From the NCBI GenBank assembly GCA_036936625.1, contig JAUPFT010000016.1, forward strand, positions 34,471,362 through 34,535,361: a stretch of 64,000 nucleotides of DNA, read 5' to 3'. This stretch comes from Parnassius smintheus behrii (taxonomy: Eukaryota; Arthropoda; Insecta; Lepidoptera; Papilionidae). The notes under the pieces are model-generated. The model searched no databases. It saw only the letters and a program-made list of their open reading frames with translations, and was not told the origin of the DNA. The number at the start of each line of letters is the position of its first letter. Positions within the stretch are counted from its first letter, which is position 1. Shown here piece after piece: positions 50,838-63,299 of the stretch. The translations under genes were made by a program, and so were the position numbers.

Positions 50838-53480
50838 TATACATACATATACATAAATACCAATGCCTGCCACCCAGAAGGGTAGATAGAGACTACAGAC
50901 TTTCTTTTAGCACGATCCTGGCATATCTGTCTCGCCTCCTCCACATCTATAAACCTACGCATATATGCATGCTCGTCGGTACTCATAATTTGACCCATTT
51001 TCAATATATCGCCAATTTGGTCGATAAACTTTCGCTTAGGACGTCCCTTTCCGATTCTTCCGTTCACTACTGCAATATGAATTTACTCTGGCACTCTTTC
51101 CTCAATCTTTCTTTCTACTGATGAACGGATTAAGAAACAAGGATTAAGAAAGGAATGCTTCGGTGGTTTACCGAAGCATTCCTTTCTTAATCCTGGTCAC
51201 AAGATCATCTTGCATACCACACTCTTCTTTCATGACACAATTTCTCACCCTCACTCAGTTACTCAGATTCAGACTTACGAGTAACATACTCCTTAGTGAC
51301 CGCATATCTGCTGCATTTATTCTACTTCCGTTCTACTTCTGCTACACCCAACTTTCACTACCATACGATAAAGTAGGGACTAACACTACATTGTGAATGA
51401 CCATACGTGCCTTTTTGACACATTCTGACTTTTCACAATAGAGTGTAGAGCCCCATTTACTTTATTTCCTGCATTCACTCGTCGGTTTATATCCTTATTA
51501 TATCTTCCACCCCTGGTAAATAAACATCCCAAATATACAAACCACTTGCTCAACCAACTCCCCTTCTATTCTTATTTCACATATCGTTTTACTTTTTTCT
51601 TTCTCAAAAACCATAATTTTTGTCTTACTTGCATTCAATTTCACTCCCCTTTCTTTTAATGACCTGTTTATTAATGTAACCATCATTTGCAACTCCACCG
51701 CCGACGACGCATAATAAATGACTTGATACTCGTAATCGGAGTACGAAAGAGATTTGACGGTTAACTCACCAATTCTAAACCCGCATCAAATTTTCCAAAA
51801 AACTGTCCATAAATAGGTTGAACAGCCACGGTGAAGCCACACCCGCTTCAGTCCCAACATAAAATAAACAAGGTGTACAGTAGGCCTGCTTCTTCTCCAG
51901 CCCGCTTTTCGAGTGAAACTCTATCATATCCGGCTGCCTTACCTACTTTCACGCTTTTCATTGCTTTCATTATTTCATCCATACTTATCTCTCCATCTAT
52001 TTCCTCTTCTTTCGGAATACGCTTTTAAAATATTCCCTCCATCTCTTTAGACTCAAAATTTCATCATTCAGAATACAGCCATTCTCTTCTCGTATATCAT
52101 TCATCAAGGCTGTTTTGATGACCCCTGGTACGACTACAAGTATCCAGAACATTTTAATATTTGCCTAGAAGTTATCCGATGTTCTTCCAACATTCTTCCC
52201 CGATCTTTCTTTCAACTAATTCTTTTACTCTCTTATTTAGACGTCTAAACTCTGCCTTTTTTCTTTTAATCTCATCATTCATACCACCAGAATTACCAGA
52301 TTTAGTTGCTAGTAAACATAGCCATGTTCTCCTCTTTGCTTCAACTTTCATACGTACCTTATCATCCCACTATAACGTATTATTTTTCCTTTCATTCGTT
52401 CTCTTACTAACACCACATACTTCGGTAGCTGTATCCACTAAACCTTCCTTAACATTATGCCACACATTCACCAAGTCTACCTCATTCATGCACAATTCAT
52501 CCAGGCTTCTTATATTTTCCCTCAGTCTATATTTGTACTTGTGTTTCACATCTTCATCTTGAAACCTCTCTGTTCTTATACACTGTAACGCAGTGGTCGA
52601 CACAGATATCCGATGCCGCCAACGTCTGAATAGACCATTAATTTTCATTACTTGGTCTCATACCAAGTAATGATTCGTCCTTACGTTGAACCCCCGGTAA
52701 ACTCTTGTATTATTGCGTTCCTTATTTTTTCATCCACAATTATGAAATCTATCATGCTTCTATCATCACCTCTTTCCCATGTATACATGTAAATCTTCTT
52801 ATGACAAAAAAAGTGTTCATCAAAAAATATTCTTTTACACATATACGGTGAGTAGGCTGTCACCATTCTTATTAATACTTTCATCACCAAACGTTCCCAA
52901 TATCCTTTCGTAACCAAACCTCTTTACCCAAACCCTTCCATTAAAATCTTAAACATAACAATATTTTCATTATTTTACATTTCATTAACACCATCCTTAC
53001 CATCTCCTAAAACTGCTCTATCATATAAGTGTGCTTAGACATGCGTGCGTTTTGAGTGTCTGGGGCGTAGACCCCTAGAACAAACAACTCCTTTAAGCCC
53101 ACTTTCATTCATATCCATAGAAGTTGCGGGCCCTAGAACAAACAACTCCTTTACTCGTAAGCCCACTTTCATTCATATCCATAGCAGTCTCGGGCTCACA
53201 CATTCATATACTCTTTCACACATTAATCCATTCTTTTTGAAAGGATGATATCGACTCCCTGGCATGCCTGCTTGGTTTCTTCTATACAAAACCAGTACGC
53301 AATACACATGCCATATGTAGAGGCATCCTTTCCCTTCCACTTCGTTACATTTATACATAACACATCTATTCCTCTATCATACATCATATCGCATACTTTA
53401 TCCATGTTATCATTCAGTGTTTCACACGCATTCAGTGTAGCTATACGGGATTCCACAATTCTCTTTTTGCCCCTTTGGAA
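50838..53480 (-). mobile_element. Long decayed non-LTR element, same family as 3885-4487
   Basis: Minus strand, from high to low coordinates: endonuclease start (MESRIATLNACETL, YDRGIDVLCINVTKWKGK), RGDDRSMIDFIIVDEKIR (endonuclease end), a linker (DELCMNEVDLVNVWHN), RT remnants, LKERGVKLNASKTKIMVFEK (RT end), then the GRIGKGRPKRKFIDQIG and CQDRAKRKSVVSIYPSG C-terminus and a TATG-rich tail. About 2.6 kb with many lesions. It shows that this family carries an endonuclease of the apurinic type. Confidence 0.8.
51140..51194. repeat. 24-bp perfect palindrome inside the LINE
   Basis: AGGATTAAGAAAGGAATGC and the rest of the arm (51140-51163) is exactly inverted at 51171-51194 around TGGTTTA. The sequence codes RIKKGMLRW in the element, so a short piece has been copied in reverse. 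Confidence 0.95.
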
Positions 53481-53499
53481 AACAGAACGTAACAGGTGG

Positions 53500-53890
53500 T
53501 GAACCTCATCACCGTTTTTCCTCCCGGAGATTCTTCACACCCCTGCCCCAATAAAGCGGCGCCAGGAACTCGGGGCCATTTCATGTTGTGACGGGCGGAG
53601 GGGGGTATATTTTACGCCACTACCACATGATGAGGAGTTGAGTCTGTTCTTTCGGCTTTGTCGCTCGTTCAACGCCAGTGGGTCTAGGATTAGGTGGTCG
53701 AAGCCTACGGACGCGAGCGATTTATCCCCCTGATCGAGCCGACTCATTCGTGCTACAACCATAATATAGCTGCAGCGCGGCTGTACCACGTATAAATGTG
53801 GCAAATGTGTGGCATCTACGGCAAATATCTAGCCAAAGAGGGAACCCGTGGAGGAGGTCTCTGTTCAGCAGTGGACTTATCTTTCCTATG
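53500..53890. repeat. Mixed repeat scraps: RTE leader and 3'-tail family
   Basis: 53515-53615 resembles the RTE leader at 40080-40195 (CGGAGATTCTT, CACCCCTGCCCC, GGGGGTATATT). 53725-53785 has the minus-strand form of CACGAATGAGTCGGC and CTGCAGCTATATTATGG. 53826-53885 (GGAGGTCTCTGTTCAGCAG) is an RTE 3'-end string. Confidence 0.5.
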
Positions 53891-54356
53891 CTTAATATTT
53901 GCGATAAAATGAAAACAAAAATCTACGAAAATATAGATTAGATAATAGCCATATCTATTAAAGTAAAAAGCAGTAGCTTACATACATACTACTACTGGGC
54001 GCAGGCAATAGAGCGGAAGCAGGGAAGAGTTCACTACGATGACTTAACGCGGGACTACCAACTTTTTGATGTTTTCGTTCTTGTTATCGGCGGTGATCGT
54101 TGAATTTAGGCTACTTACTTACCGCTATATATGGACTGATTATACACCGTGACATAATATGGCGATTTGATTTGCGCCATTTTGGCGCTGACAGCAGAAG
54201 TGAATAATAGAGATAAGACAGTGTGACAAAATATATCGATAATAATTCTTTACCCTACCCATACCTAAATAAATTGAATGGACGTTACGCGTACGCGTTA
54301 CGGTAGGGTCCTACCCGTCATGTCGATTCTATTTATGTTTCATATTAATACAATTC
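53891..54356. other. AT-rich intergenic sequence
   Basis: Nothing recognisable. Confidence 0.4.
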
Positions 54357-54790
54357 CATCATCATCACAGCCTTTCACAACTCCACTACTGGAGGTAGGC
54401 TTCCCCCAAGGAATGCCACAAAGCTATTCCTGAGCCACCTGCATCCATCAACTTCCTGCATGTCTTACCAGGTTGTCACTCCATCTAGTAAGGGGAGGGC
54501 GTCCTACAAATCGCCTGCCGGTACAAGGCTGCCACTCGAGAACCTTTCTTCCCCATCGGTTACCGTTCCTTCGAGCTATAGGGCCGGCCCATTGCCACTT
54601 CAGCTTGCTAATCTGCTGGGCGATGTCAGTCACTCTGGTTCCAATGCGAATATCCTCATTCCTAAGTTTATCACGTGGAGAAACCCCGAACATAGCCCTC
54701 TCCATAGCTCGTTGAGCAACTTTGAGCTTGATCATACGGCCAACAGTAAAGAACCACGTCTGAGGATAGTCAAGTGGTACATCGCCAATG
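54357..54790 (-). mobile_element. RTE 3'-end fragment with open frame
   Basis: The minus strand reads TWFFTVGRMIKLKVAQRAME, SPRDKLRNEDIRIGTRVTDI, SKLKWQWAGPIARRNGNRWG and GRRFVGRPPLTRWSDNLVRH. A GATGATG tail lies at 54357-54368. Truncated at the ETW position; the frame runs on upstream into unrelated sequence. Confidence 0.85.
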
Positions 54791-55085
54791 ACCAAATCAA
54801 CCCTTCTCTTCCCTTGTGATTCCCTCAACTCGACTGCAGCGCTACAGGGAGGAGAACTTCCTCTAGCTGCAGCCCACTAACACACATCCAAGGGCTCGAC
54901 AAGCCCACTCAGAGTGACCACCTCGGGTCAGCCATGTGAGTCTCCTACTTTTAGCATGGGTTACCAAGCCACGGCTACTAACCTCTCCCCGCCCCTGCCA
55001 TGACAAGGCAAGAACCCGTTCAGGGAGGAGCTATTTCTCACCTAAACTCACGCAAACTCACTAAGGAAACTAATAATTTCGCAGT
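54791..55085. other. GC-richer sequence of unknown origin
   Basis: Different composition from both sides (CTCGACTGCAGCGC, GCCACGGCTACTAACC, CCCGCCCCTGCCATGACAAG). It reads like repeat or LINE 5' material but is not recognised. Confidence 0.3.
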
Positions 55086-57594
55086 CACAACATAAATTTA
55101 TTTCCTTGACATAATAAATTGGTCATACTTAAGCAGATTTAACAAATTTACGTCTTGTAAACACAAAGTCATCATCAGGCGACCTTTCTACTCTTGCTTA
55201 TGGCCCTTGATTTTGGGGGGAAATGAGAAGAGTAGAAATAAAAAACATTCGAAATAATCATCTAGTACATTTATACTTACTGATACTGGTACTACCAGTA
55301 AAAAATGGTCGGTATACTGCACTTTTTCAAAGTGGTGCGTTTCTCATGTCTAATAAAACAATCGTCTATGAAATGTTGAGAACAAAGATGATCCTTTTGT
55401 TTTGGACGCCAATTCACAATATTTATGCTTAGAAGCCATAATTTTAGTCTAGGTTCAGTTAAAAAGTTGTTAATTAATAAACGTTTGATTGTTGTCGGCT
55501 TTGGTCGTCACCTTTGGTTGTTAACGGATATGGGTAGGAAAGAAGAAGAAGTATTATAGACAAGGAACTCGACAACCCTATTGACTTATTGTTTATCGAA
55601 ACTATGTAATATAAAGCCAAACATGTGGTTAATTTTGATATTAAGATTAGTAACAAATTTTTAAGTTCCTATAATCCTATATTATCAAATATTTTTAATT
55701 TGTTTAATATTCACTGTAAATTTACGTACTTGTGGAATGTTATTCTTTTTCCTTTTGGTAACAAGTATTACAATATTACGCACACTCTCATAATAATTAA
55801 AAATATTTTTATTACGTACTAACTAACTAAAATTATACACAATCTAACCACATAAAATACTTTCGTTTTTTAGGTTATAGTTTCAAAATAACGAGATAAG
55901 ATTTAAATAAGACAGGAGACTTTAGCATAATATTTCAACTTTAGTTCTCGGGTCGGCAAATGATGGCACTTCAAATCGGCATTGACATACTCGTATTGTA
56001 TGGTATAGCCAGTCCATCGTGCTTGTATGTATATTATAGGTCAGTATTACGCGCTATTAATTTACATTTAGATACTTTACGATAGAACTTTGATTATCGG
56101 ATTTGACATGTGGTTTTTAAAATTCTATCAGTTTAGTCCTATGGTTCTACTAATATAAAAAAAATTAAAGACAGCAAATTTTACCTAAACCTGTGCTTTT
56201 ATAAAATTTGCTCTGTTTAATATGTATTTATGGTACCTTTTCTCAAGTGATGGATTGTTTTATTTAAAGTAATATTTGAGCTACAAAACCGAACCAATAA
56301 CTAATGTAACCGTTTTTTCCATCCTGATTTTTTATTTTCATTATGAAAATTAACTTCTTAAGGTAGAATAAAATATAGCCCTTATCTTTTGAAGGTCCTT
56401 AATAGGATAACAATTATACTTACTATAAGTTGTTTTGAGTCACAAACTACCAATGTACATAATTTCATGGAAATACTTCCAGTAGATTTTGCGTGAAACG
56501 TGGATACACAGACGTTTATTTTATTTTAATTACACAGGCTTATAGATAGACATATAAACATTCTAAAACCATTAATTTGATATCAGCATCCTTAATTTAC
56601 TTCCGTCCCCTGAACGTATTTATTACAGGAAATATAAGAATTACTGACACAACTTTTCACTACAGAGTTCTGTTCTTTACACTGAGCGCATTTTTACGCG
56701 TAATTTGTAGAAAGGACAGTAAAATATAATTTGTCATGGCTTCGACAAACTTATCTACATTTTTTTAATTTCCTTTGACAGTTATATTGCCGATGTGTTC
56801 TCAGAGAAAAATTTTAAAATTTAGTCATAATCTTCAACATCTCTCACATCTCAAACAAGGTATGTAGTACAGGTTATTTTTATAAATCAGTTTAATGTAT
56901 ATCTATAGAAATAAATGAAATTTATGTGTCTGTTTGTAATGTAAAAATAACAACTTATTACTAAATGCATATGAATGTGTATAAAAAGTCAATTTTTAAA
57001 ATTTTTGTCTGTTTTCTTCTTCTTTTGAAAAATTCGTCTGTCTATCTGTCGTTCTGTCTATTAGTTCGTTCCGGCCAATCCCAAAAATAGCTGTACCGAT
57101 TACGACGGGACTTTCACTTGCAGATAGCTGATGTTTTAAGGAGTAGCTTAGGCTACTTTTGTTATAAAAAGGAATTAGAAAATTAAAACAAAAAAACGAA
57201 AACCCATGAAATCCAATCGTAATAAATTCCACGCGGATGACGTCGCGAGGTATAGTTAGTTTAAATTTTATAAAAAGTATAAAAGTAGCTAAAATATAAA
57301 ATCTAAAGTGAATTGATTGAGATGATACGCATTAAAACAGTAATCAAACCCGACTGCGTTAAAATTTTACTAAAAAAACCTTCATCTACGACTTTTTTTG
57401 TATTTGCAGATGAAATACATACATATTATTTAGCTTAAGTCACTTCCACAGTTAAGACAAATCTAACGACACCTCATACATTAAAATCCGTCGGGCCATA
57501 CAGACTACAGAGCGTGCAAAGAAATAGACACGTACGTACGACTACATACATACTCTCAAAAAGCGGCCAAGAGCGTGTCGGGCCACGTCAGTGT
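55086..57594. other. AT-rich intergenic sequence
   Basis: About 2.5 kb without a recognisable gene or element. Open frames are under 80 codons and have no motifs. Confidence 0.4.
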
Positions 57595-58173
57595 AGGGTT
57601 CCGTAGTTTCCCGTCCGTCACAATAAGTGTTCCCACTTATGAGTTTAAAGGTGGGTATCCATTATGTTCGCGCTCCAGCAGCGCTCCGCACTCCTGCAAC
57701 TGCTCCCGGTAGTGGGTACTCTTTCCATTCAAGTTCAAAATGATTTTCCTAGAAAGTCCTTATAAAGTTCTACTTTTCGGATTTTTTTCATATTTTCTAA
57801 ACATATGGTTCAAAAGTTAGAGGGGGGGGGGGACACATTGCTTTTTACTTTTGGAGCGATTATTTCCGAAATTATTGACATTATCAAAAAATGATTTCGG
57901 TAAACCCCTATTCATTTTTAAATACCTTTCCAACAATATATTAGGGTTAAAATTAAAAAAAAATCACTTCCCACTTTACATATAGAAGGGCTACCCTAAT
58001 AAAACATTTTTTTCCAATTTTTATTTTACCACTTTGTCGGCGTGATTGATACATATATTGGTACCAAATTTCAGCTTTCTAGTGCTAACGGTCACAGAGA
58101 TTAAGCGAGGACGGACAGACGGACATACAGACATGGCGAAACTGTAAGGGTTCCCAGTTGACTACGGAACCCT
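57595..58173. mobile_element. TIR-flanked non-coding repeat (MITE-like)
   Basis: AGGGTTCCGTAGT (57595-57607) is exactly inverted at 58161-58173. Between them lies a non-coding body with TCCTAGAAAGTCCTTATAAA, AGTTAGAGGGGGGGG, TTGGTACCAAATTTCAGC, and GACGGACAGACGGACATACAG. I recall this as a common lepidopteran repeat. Class uncertain. Confidence 0.7.
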
Positions 58174-58784
58174 TAAAACGATTTCCCTCCTTCTGGGACA
58201 GTAAAAACTACTATATTTTAGATGTATTTCGCAAAACCCAATAGATATAGGTACTTTTACATATTTTTTGTAACATTTGTTTACGTGGTGTTTTATTCAT
58301 TCATTCATTAAAACCTATCATAGTGCACTGCAGGGCACAGGCCTACCTGATGCCTCATAAGAGGGTTTGCTATAGTTGCCACGCTTGGCAGGTGGGTTAG
58401 CTGTTATTTTATCTTTCGGTTAGTCACCCTCTGTCGCCTCTTACGACACGCATTACATGATATGGGGTAGTGAATATTCTTGTACATTACAATATTTAAT
58501 ACCTTATAATGGCTTAGTTATTATTGAAATAAATAATTCTATTGTTATCTCAGTACTATTTAAGCTCGTAGCAAAATATATCATATCTTCTAATTTTATT
58601 CCCATCATAATACATCAACAACACTAGAATTTTTAAAATAGACACTTATTTAGTTTTGGTTTCAAAATGTTCTATTATTTCTATTACATTACTATTACTC
58701 AGGTAGTCAGAAATACGAGTTTACGACTCTTAATACGACTTAATTTAAATATGCAACACGACCTCTTTACGTTGCCGTTACGTC
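58174..58784. other. Intergenic with a repeat scrap
   Basis: 58310-58470 (GCACTGCAGGGCACAGGCC, CCTCATAAGAGGGTTTG, GTCGCCTCTTACGACACGC) resembles repeat text seen in other lepidopteran noncoding DNA. The rest is AT-rich. Confidence 0.35.
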
Positions 58785-58898
58785 GAGCGAAAACAGGCCT
58801 TTCAGCCAACGCTTGTGTTGTAAAGCTACCGCCCGCCCAGTCGTCGCCCGCCCGCCCTGCAGCGCACGCGCATCTACATCTCTCCGCATTAACCAAGT
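58785..58898 (+). other. GC-rich patch, possible first exon of a gene to the right
   Basis: A sharply bounded GC-rich block (GCCCGCCCAGTCGTCGCCC, GCAGCGCACGCGCAT) ends in ACCAAG/GTGAGT, an excellent splice donor. The composition is like the paramyosin leader. No product can be named. Confidence 0.3.
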
Positions 58899-59454
58899 GA
58901 GTCAACTACAATGTGTAATATTAATTAAATTAAAATCCGCTTTACCACAACTGAAATAGAAATTTATTCGAAATATGTTCTAGGTGTGTCATATTCAAAA
59001 ACGCCGGTTATATTTCCGTACTGCATCTGTCCAATGCATGTCGTCTGGGCCGTGGAAATGTAATTAACCAACACGGTATTTTGTGTTTGCTTTTGCAGTT
59101 TTAGATTGTATGGAATGTGGTGACAAATATATCAATTTTATTTAATAAAGCGTATATATAGTTTCGTAATTAAGTTTTGTTTGAATATTAATGCGAAATA
59201 AAATATGTTTGATAATTAGTTCCTGGCTGTGAGTTATTCCTGTTTTGTTTGTTGGACATTTACATACTGCTTTTAAGCTAAAGATTTTAATTTAAATCTA
59301 ATAATTTACAAATTACTTTAGTAATAATAGTAAAGTGCCTCGTCTCAAATTGTATGGTAACCGTAAATAATTTCTCATAATATATGAAATATGAATATTG
59401 TAATTTGAAAACTGAAACTTAATATTATCTTAGCTTTAAATCATTTACTGCCTC
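58899..59454. other. AT-rich intergenic sequence
   Basis: Nothing recognisable. Confidence 0.4.
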
Positions 59455-59690
59455 CGGATATAGCTCAATGGATAAGTAAGCTGAAGTGGCATCAGGTGGG
59501 TTATATATCTCTACGAACAAGGAACCGATGCGGAAGAAAGGTTCTCACGTGGAGTCCCTGGGCTGGTAGGCGAGGTGCAGGCCGGGAAGTCGATGGATGC
59601 AGGTGACCCAGGACCGTTCTTTATGGCAATCCTTGTTGGAGGCCTTGTTCAGCAGTAGACTTGTGAAAGGATGCAATGATAATAATGATT
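59455..59690 (+). mobile_element. RTE 3'-end fragment
   Basis: ATAGCTCAATGGATAAGTAAGC, then WHQVG-like and WSPWAGRRGAG text, GTTCAGCAGTAGACTTGTG, then an AATGATAATAATGAT tail. Confidence 0.65.
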
Positions 59691-61495
59691 ATGAAACAGG
59701 AATAATTCGGAACTTAACACTAATCAATAACACGTCACGTATATTTTCATCGATAACTTTCATCTAATTGTAGCACTTAACCCTGAATAATTTTAGAACA
59801 CTGTGTTTACCTTTACTTTTGTAATAATGCGAAAATGTTTTTAAACCACAGTTCAATTGAAGATTTTAATTATTGGATTGAATATGTTTACAAATAAATT
59901 TTATTTGTGCCAAAATCATAGATATTATACTACCGCGTAACCAAAATATAGATTTCTATGCTTTCATTGCGTAGAGTATTTTTTAATTATTTTTATTTCA
60001 ATTAAACGGTCTATGAGTTTGATAGGTGACTAGTTTATATAGGTCGTAAATAGTAGTAATGCAAAGAAATTTATCTAAAATTAACCGACGATGTGTATTT
60101 TCACCTACGTCAAAAGTCAGTGGTTACCTTTATATTATCTTTGCAATACTGTTTGAACACCACTCTACTGTGACTATTTCATGCGTGTTAAGCAATTTTA
60201 TAACTGGGTAAATAGATTTACAGGTTAACGTAGCTCAGAATAAATGTAAATAAACAAGGGCCAACGTTTTAGGCAAGTTCGACCTTCACGGAAAGAAAAC
60301 AAAGATGTGTCAGCAAAATTGTTTACTAACTTGTTACTTTTTGCATAAACATCAACTCATATTAATAATTAATGCTACTAAAGTAATACTATAGCATAAA
60401 AATGATGAATACTTTTCAACAAAACAACTTACGAGAGTTTTAATTAATATAAAATATTAACGATTTTTCTTTCTAATACTATGAATATTGATTGGATAGA
60501 TTTGTATTTGATTGACTCTTTCAATGTAATGACGCAATCAGATTAAAAACTATAAACTGTTTCCTCATATAAAGAACGGAATAGATTTTCAACATTATAA
60601 ATCGCGTGATATTTTAGACTAGCAAGCGCTTTTGTAATGTACATAAATAACAAAAGTTTGGCAAACTAAAATCTCCCAATGTATGTCAAGTTCACTGTTA
60701 ATGAATAATTATTTTGCGTTAATAAGCCTGTTTTTTAATGTACCTATAATTTTTTTTCTGGCTTGTAAATCCCGTCATGTTTTATATCTTTGTAGAAACT
60801 CTGTTTTGTTTTGTCTGTTTATTACTGATGTTGCATTTCAATGAGTATAAAAAGTCGTTCCGTAGTTTGTAATTTGTAATTTGCAAGGTAAACTAAATGA
60901 ATTATAATTAAATGGAAAATCTAAAATCTTTCTTCTATCGCACCTAAATCACATAAAATATATCTTTATTTAGTTATTCATACTGTTCATTTCAGGCTCG
61001 TCCATAAAATGAATATATGCTGGACAGGCTGGATTTACCTGTTTGTAAAATTAGTAAATTTAAGGACCTATGCGAACAATTACCTAAAACTATATGAAAC
61101 ACAAACATGTTTCTACCTATCTCTGTTATAGACTTTGAAATCACCCGTACTAAACCAGCACGGATCGCTATTTACAATTATAATAAGATATTATACATAA
61201 TGATAAAAAGTAGTACTAAAAACGAATTGATTTCTATTTGGTAGATGTTAAAGAAGTCAAAGTTAAAAATACATAAAGTTTTTTTATATTTTTATATACA
61301 TTTAGTTTAAAATATTTTAAAACTAAACAAGTATAAATTAGGTTATAAGAAGTAAGAACAACAATTATAAAAAATGATGCCCTCTTTACTACCACGTTCA
61401 CGTTTTTCACAATAAATCGAATGTGGATATTAACAAAAATTATTAAATTGTAAATTTAAACATTAGTAACAAGTACATAATAATAGGTCCTTACA
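59691..61495. other. AT-rich intergenic sequence
   Basis: About 1.8 kb with no recognisable gene or element. Confidence 0.4.
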
Positions 61496-61558
61496 TACGA
61501 AATTGGCGTTTTGTACGGGAGGAATATAAAGTCAATTTTTTTTGTAAAATATATTTAA

Positions 61559-61923
61559 TTAATCAAAGTATGCACCGTTGTTATCTATGCACTTTTGCCA
61601 TCTCATAGGTATTTCATTAATCCTTTTACTAAAAAAAACCATGGGGGCCAGAATAAACAAACTCTTGGAAGCCGGTTTGGACTGCCGCATCGGAGTTGAA
61701 TTTTTTTCCTTTGTAAGAAGTTGTCCAAATTCCGAAAAAAATAGGGCAAGGTCCGGGGAGTACGTTGGATGTCGCAGACATTCCAATTGTAGCTCATCTT
61801 ACTAAGTGGTTGTTTGTTGTGCAGTGTTTTTTCCTCATTAGTGCGTCTTGCGTTGTCGTGAAGCAGCAGTGGCCTAGAGCGATTGACCAATCTCGGTTGT
61901 TTAGCAGCTAGTTCTTCCTTCAT
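61559..61923 (-). pseudogene. mariner transposase, C-terminal pieces
   Basis: Two frames cover RPLLLHDNARRT (catalytic Asp), the HPTYSPDLAL block (the last catalytic Asp region) and RINEIPMRWQKCIDNNGAYF (C-terminus). Confidence 0.8.
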
Positions 61924-62184
61924 GGTTTGCAGTTGCTGACAATAGATTTTAGAAAGCTGTAGTGAACGACACTGGCGCTAGTCCACTAAACACTCACAAG
62001 TAACTTTTTCTGAGTCAATTTTCATAGAGCACGATTGGTCTAGGTCTCCAGGTTTCGGCCATTGCGAAAGGGGCTTCCGATTATCGTACAGTATCCATTT
62101 TTCATCACAAGTAGTAATTTGATTGAAAATCCCTTCATTTTTGTGTCGGTTGAGCAAAGTAACACAGCAGTCGACGCGTGTTTG

Positions 62185-62508
62185 CTAGTTCGATTCACTC
62201 AATTCATGAGGTGCCCATCGTTCAAGTTTATTTATTTTCCCGATTTGCTTCAAGTGGATTAATACAGTTTTATCACTTACCCCGAAGCCTGCAGCTATCT
62301 CTGAAGTGCTTTGTGACGGATCCGCTCCCACAATAGCCTTTAATTCCTCATTTTCCATTTTGGTCGCCAGTCGTCCACAGGGTTGGTTCTGAACTTCGAA
62401 ATCTCCAGAACAAAAACGTCGAAATAAAACGTACCGTGCTTTCTTTTGCGACACCAGCGCCGTACACATCATTAATCCTTCGAGCTGTTTCTGCAGCACT
62501 GGTGCCAC
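62185..62508 (-). pseudogene. mariner transposase, N-terminal piece
   Basis: 107 codons: DNA-binding helix-turn-helix (PSQSTSEIAAGFGVSDKTVL) and the WxPHEL linker motif. Followed by frameshifts into the catalytic part. Confidence 0.85.
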
Positions 62509-62742
62509 GTTAGAACTTGTACTCGTAAATATACCGATATTTCATGTTTTCCATTGTGCGGTAATAAGCGACGCCAAAGAAAAAAATAATGAGGAAAAAA
62601 CACACAAATGACTGTTTTCAAAACTCAAATGTACCAGATAAATTAATTTATAAATTTGAATTTGGAATACTTAACCAAAGAGGAGATATATTAGATCAAA
62701 GTGGTCAGTACGACAAAACGCTAATTTCATGTGGTAAGAACC

Positions 62743-63299
62743 CAATAATTAAGTAAATGTAGCGTGCAATTCTCCAAAATTGATATTGTGAAATAGCCGG
62801 AATTTAAAAACACTAAAAGAATTTTCAAAAATTATACTGCATAATTCATAAGGTATATTTCAAATGTTGTATAATGCACACTTCATAGATCAATTGTTTT
62901 ATCAAAAAAGGTATTTTTATGGATTTGTTAGTGTGTAATTTTAACTAAACTCTCCATGTTTCTAGTGCCTTGCATTACTCTTAGTAAGTCAGGCTGTTTT
63001 AGTTTCTAAGTACTAATTTTTGATTTGATCTAAGCAAAAGGAACTTACAATATCTTGAAGTTCAACACTAGTATACATAGTAGGTCTAATTTTATTGATG
63101 ACACGGTCTTGTGTTGATGATAGAACCCTGCCATCTTCGCTTTTGCAATTGGGATATTTAAATGTACTTTTAGTAAAATAGAATAGAATAATTTTTATTC
63201 AATATAGATTATCTTATTGAAAGTCATTTTATACCTCTGATTCGGAAGAAACGTCTGTCCTGAGAAGAACAGGCACAACCCTGCGGAACTTTTTTTAAA
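62743..63299. other. AT-rich intergenic sequence
   Basis: Nothing recognisable. Confidence 0.4.

Larger units (their letters stand above)
61496..62742 (-). mobile_element. mariner transposon with both terminal repeats (copy B)
   Basis: 1.25 kb, the normal mariner size. Left end GGTCCTTACATACGAAATTG then GCGTTTTGT; right end, inverted, GGTTCTTACCACATGAAATT then AGCGTTTTGT. The transposase lies on the minus strand in frameshifted pieces: LFRRFCSGDFEV, DPSQSTSEIAAGFGVSDKTV, WAPHELSES, SMKIDSEK, LVNRSRPLLLHDNARRT, and HPTYSPDLAL. A flanking TA is present on the left; the right target copy is unclear. Similar to mariners described from Bombyx, from memory. Confidence 0.88.

Noticed and set aside
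53045..53502. Plus-strand frames with hydrophobic runs, possible membrane proteins
   Set aside because: They are opposite the decayed LINE endonuclease on the minus strand. The hydrophobic look comes from its reverse complement.
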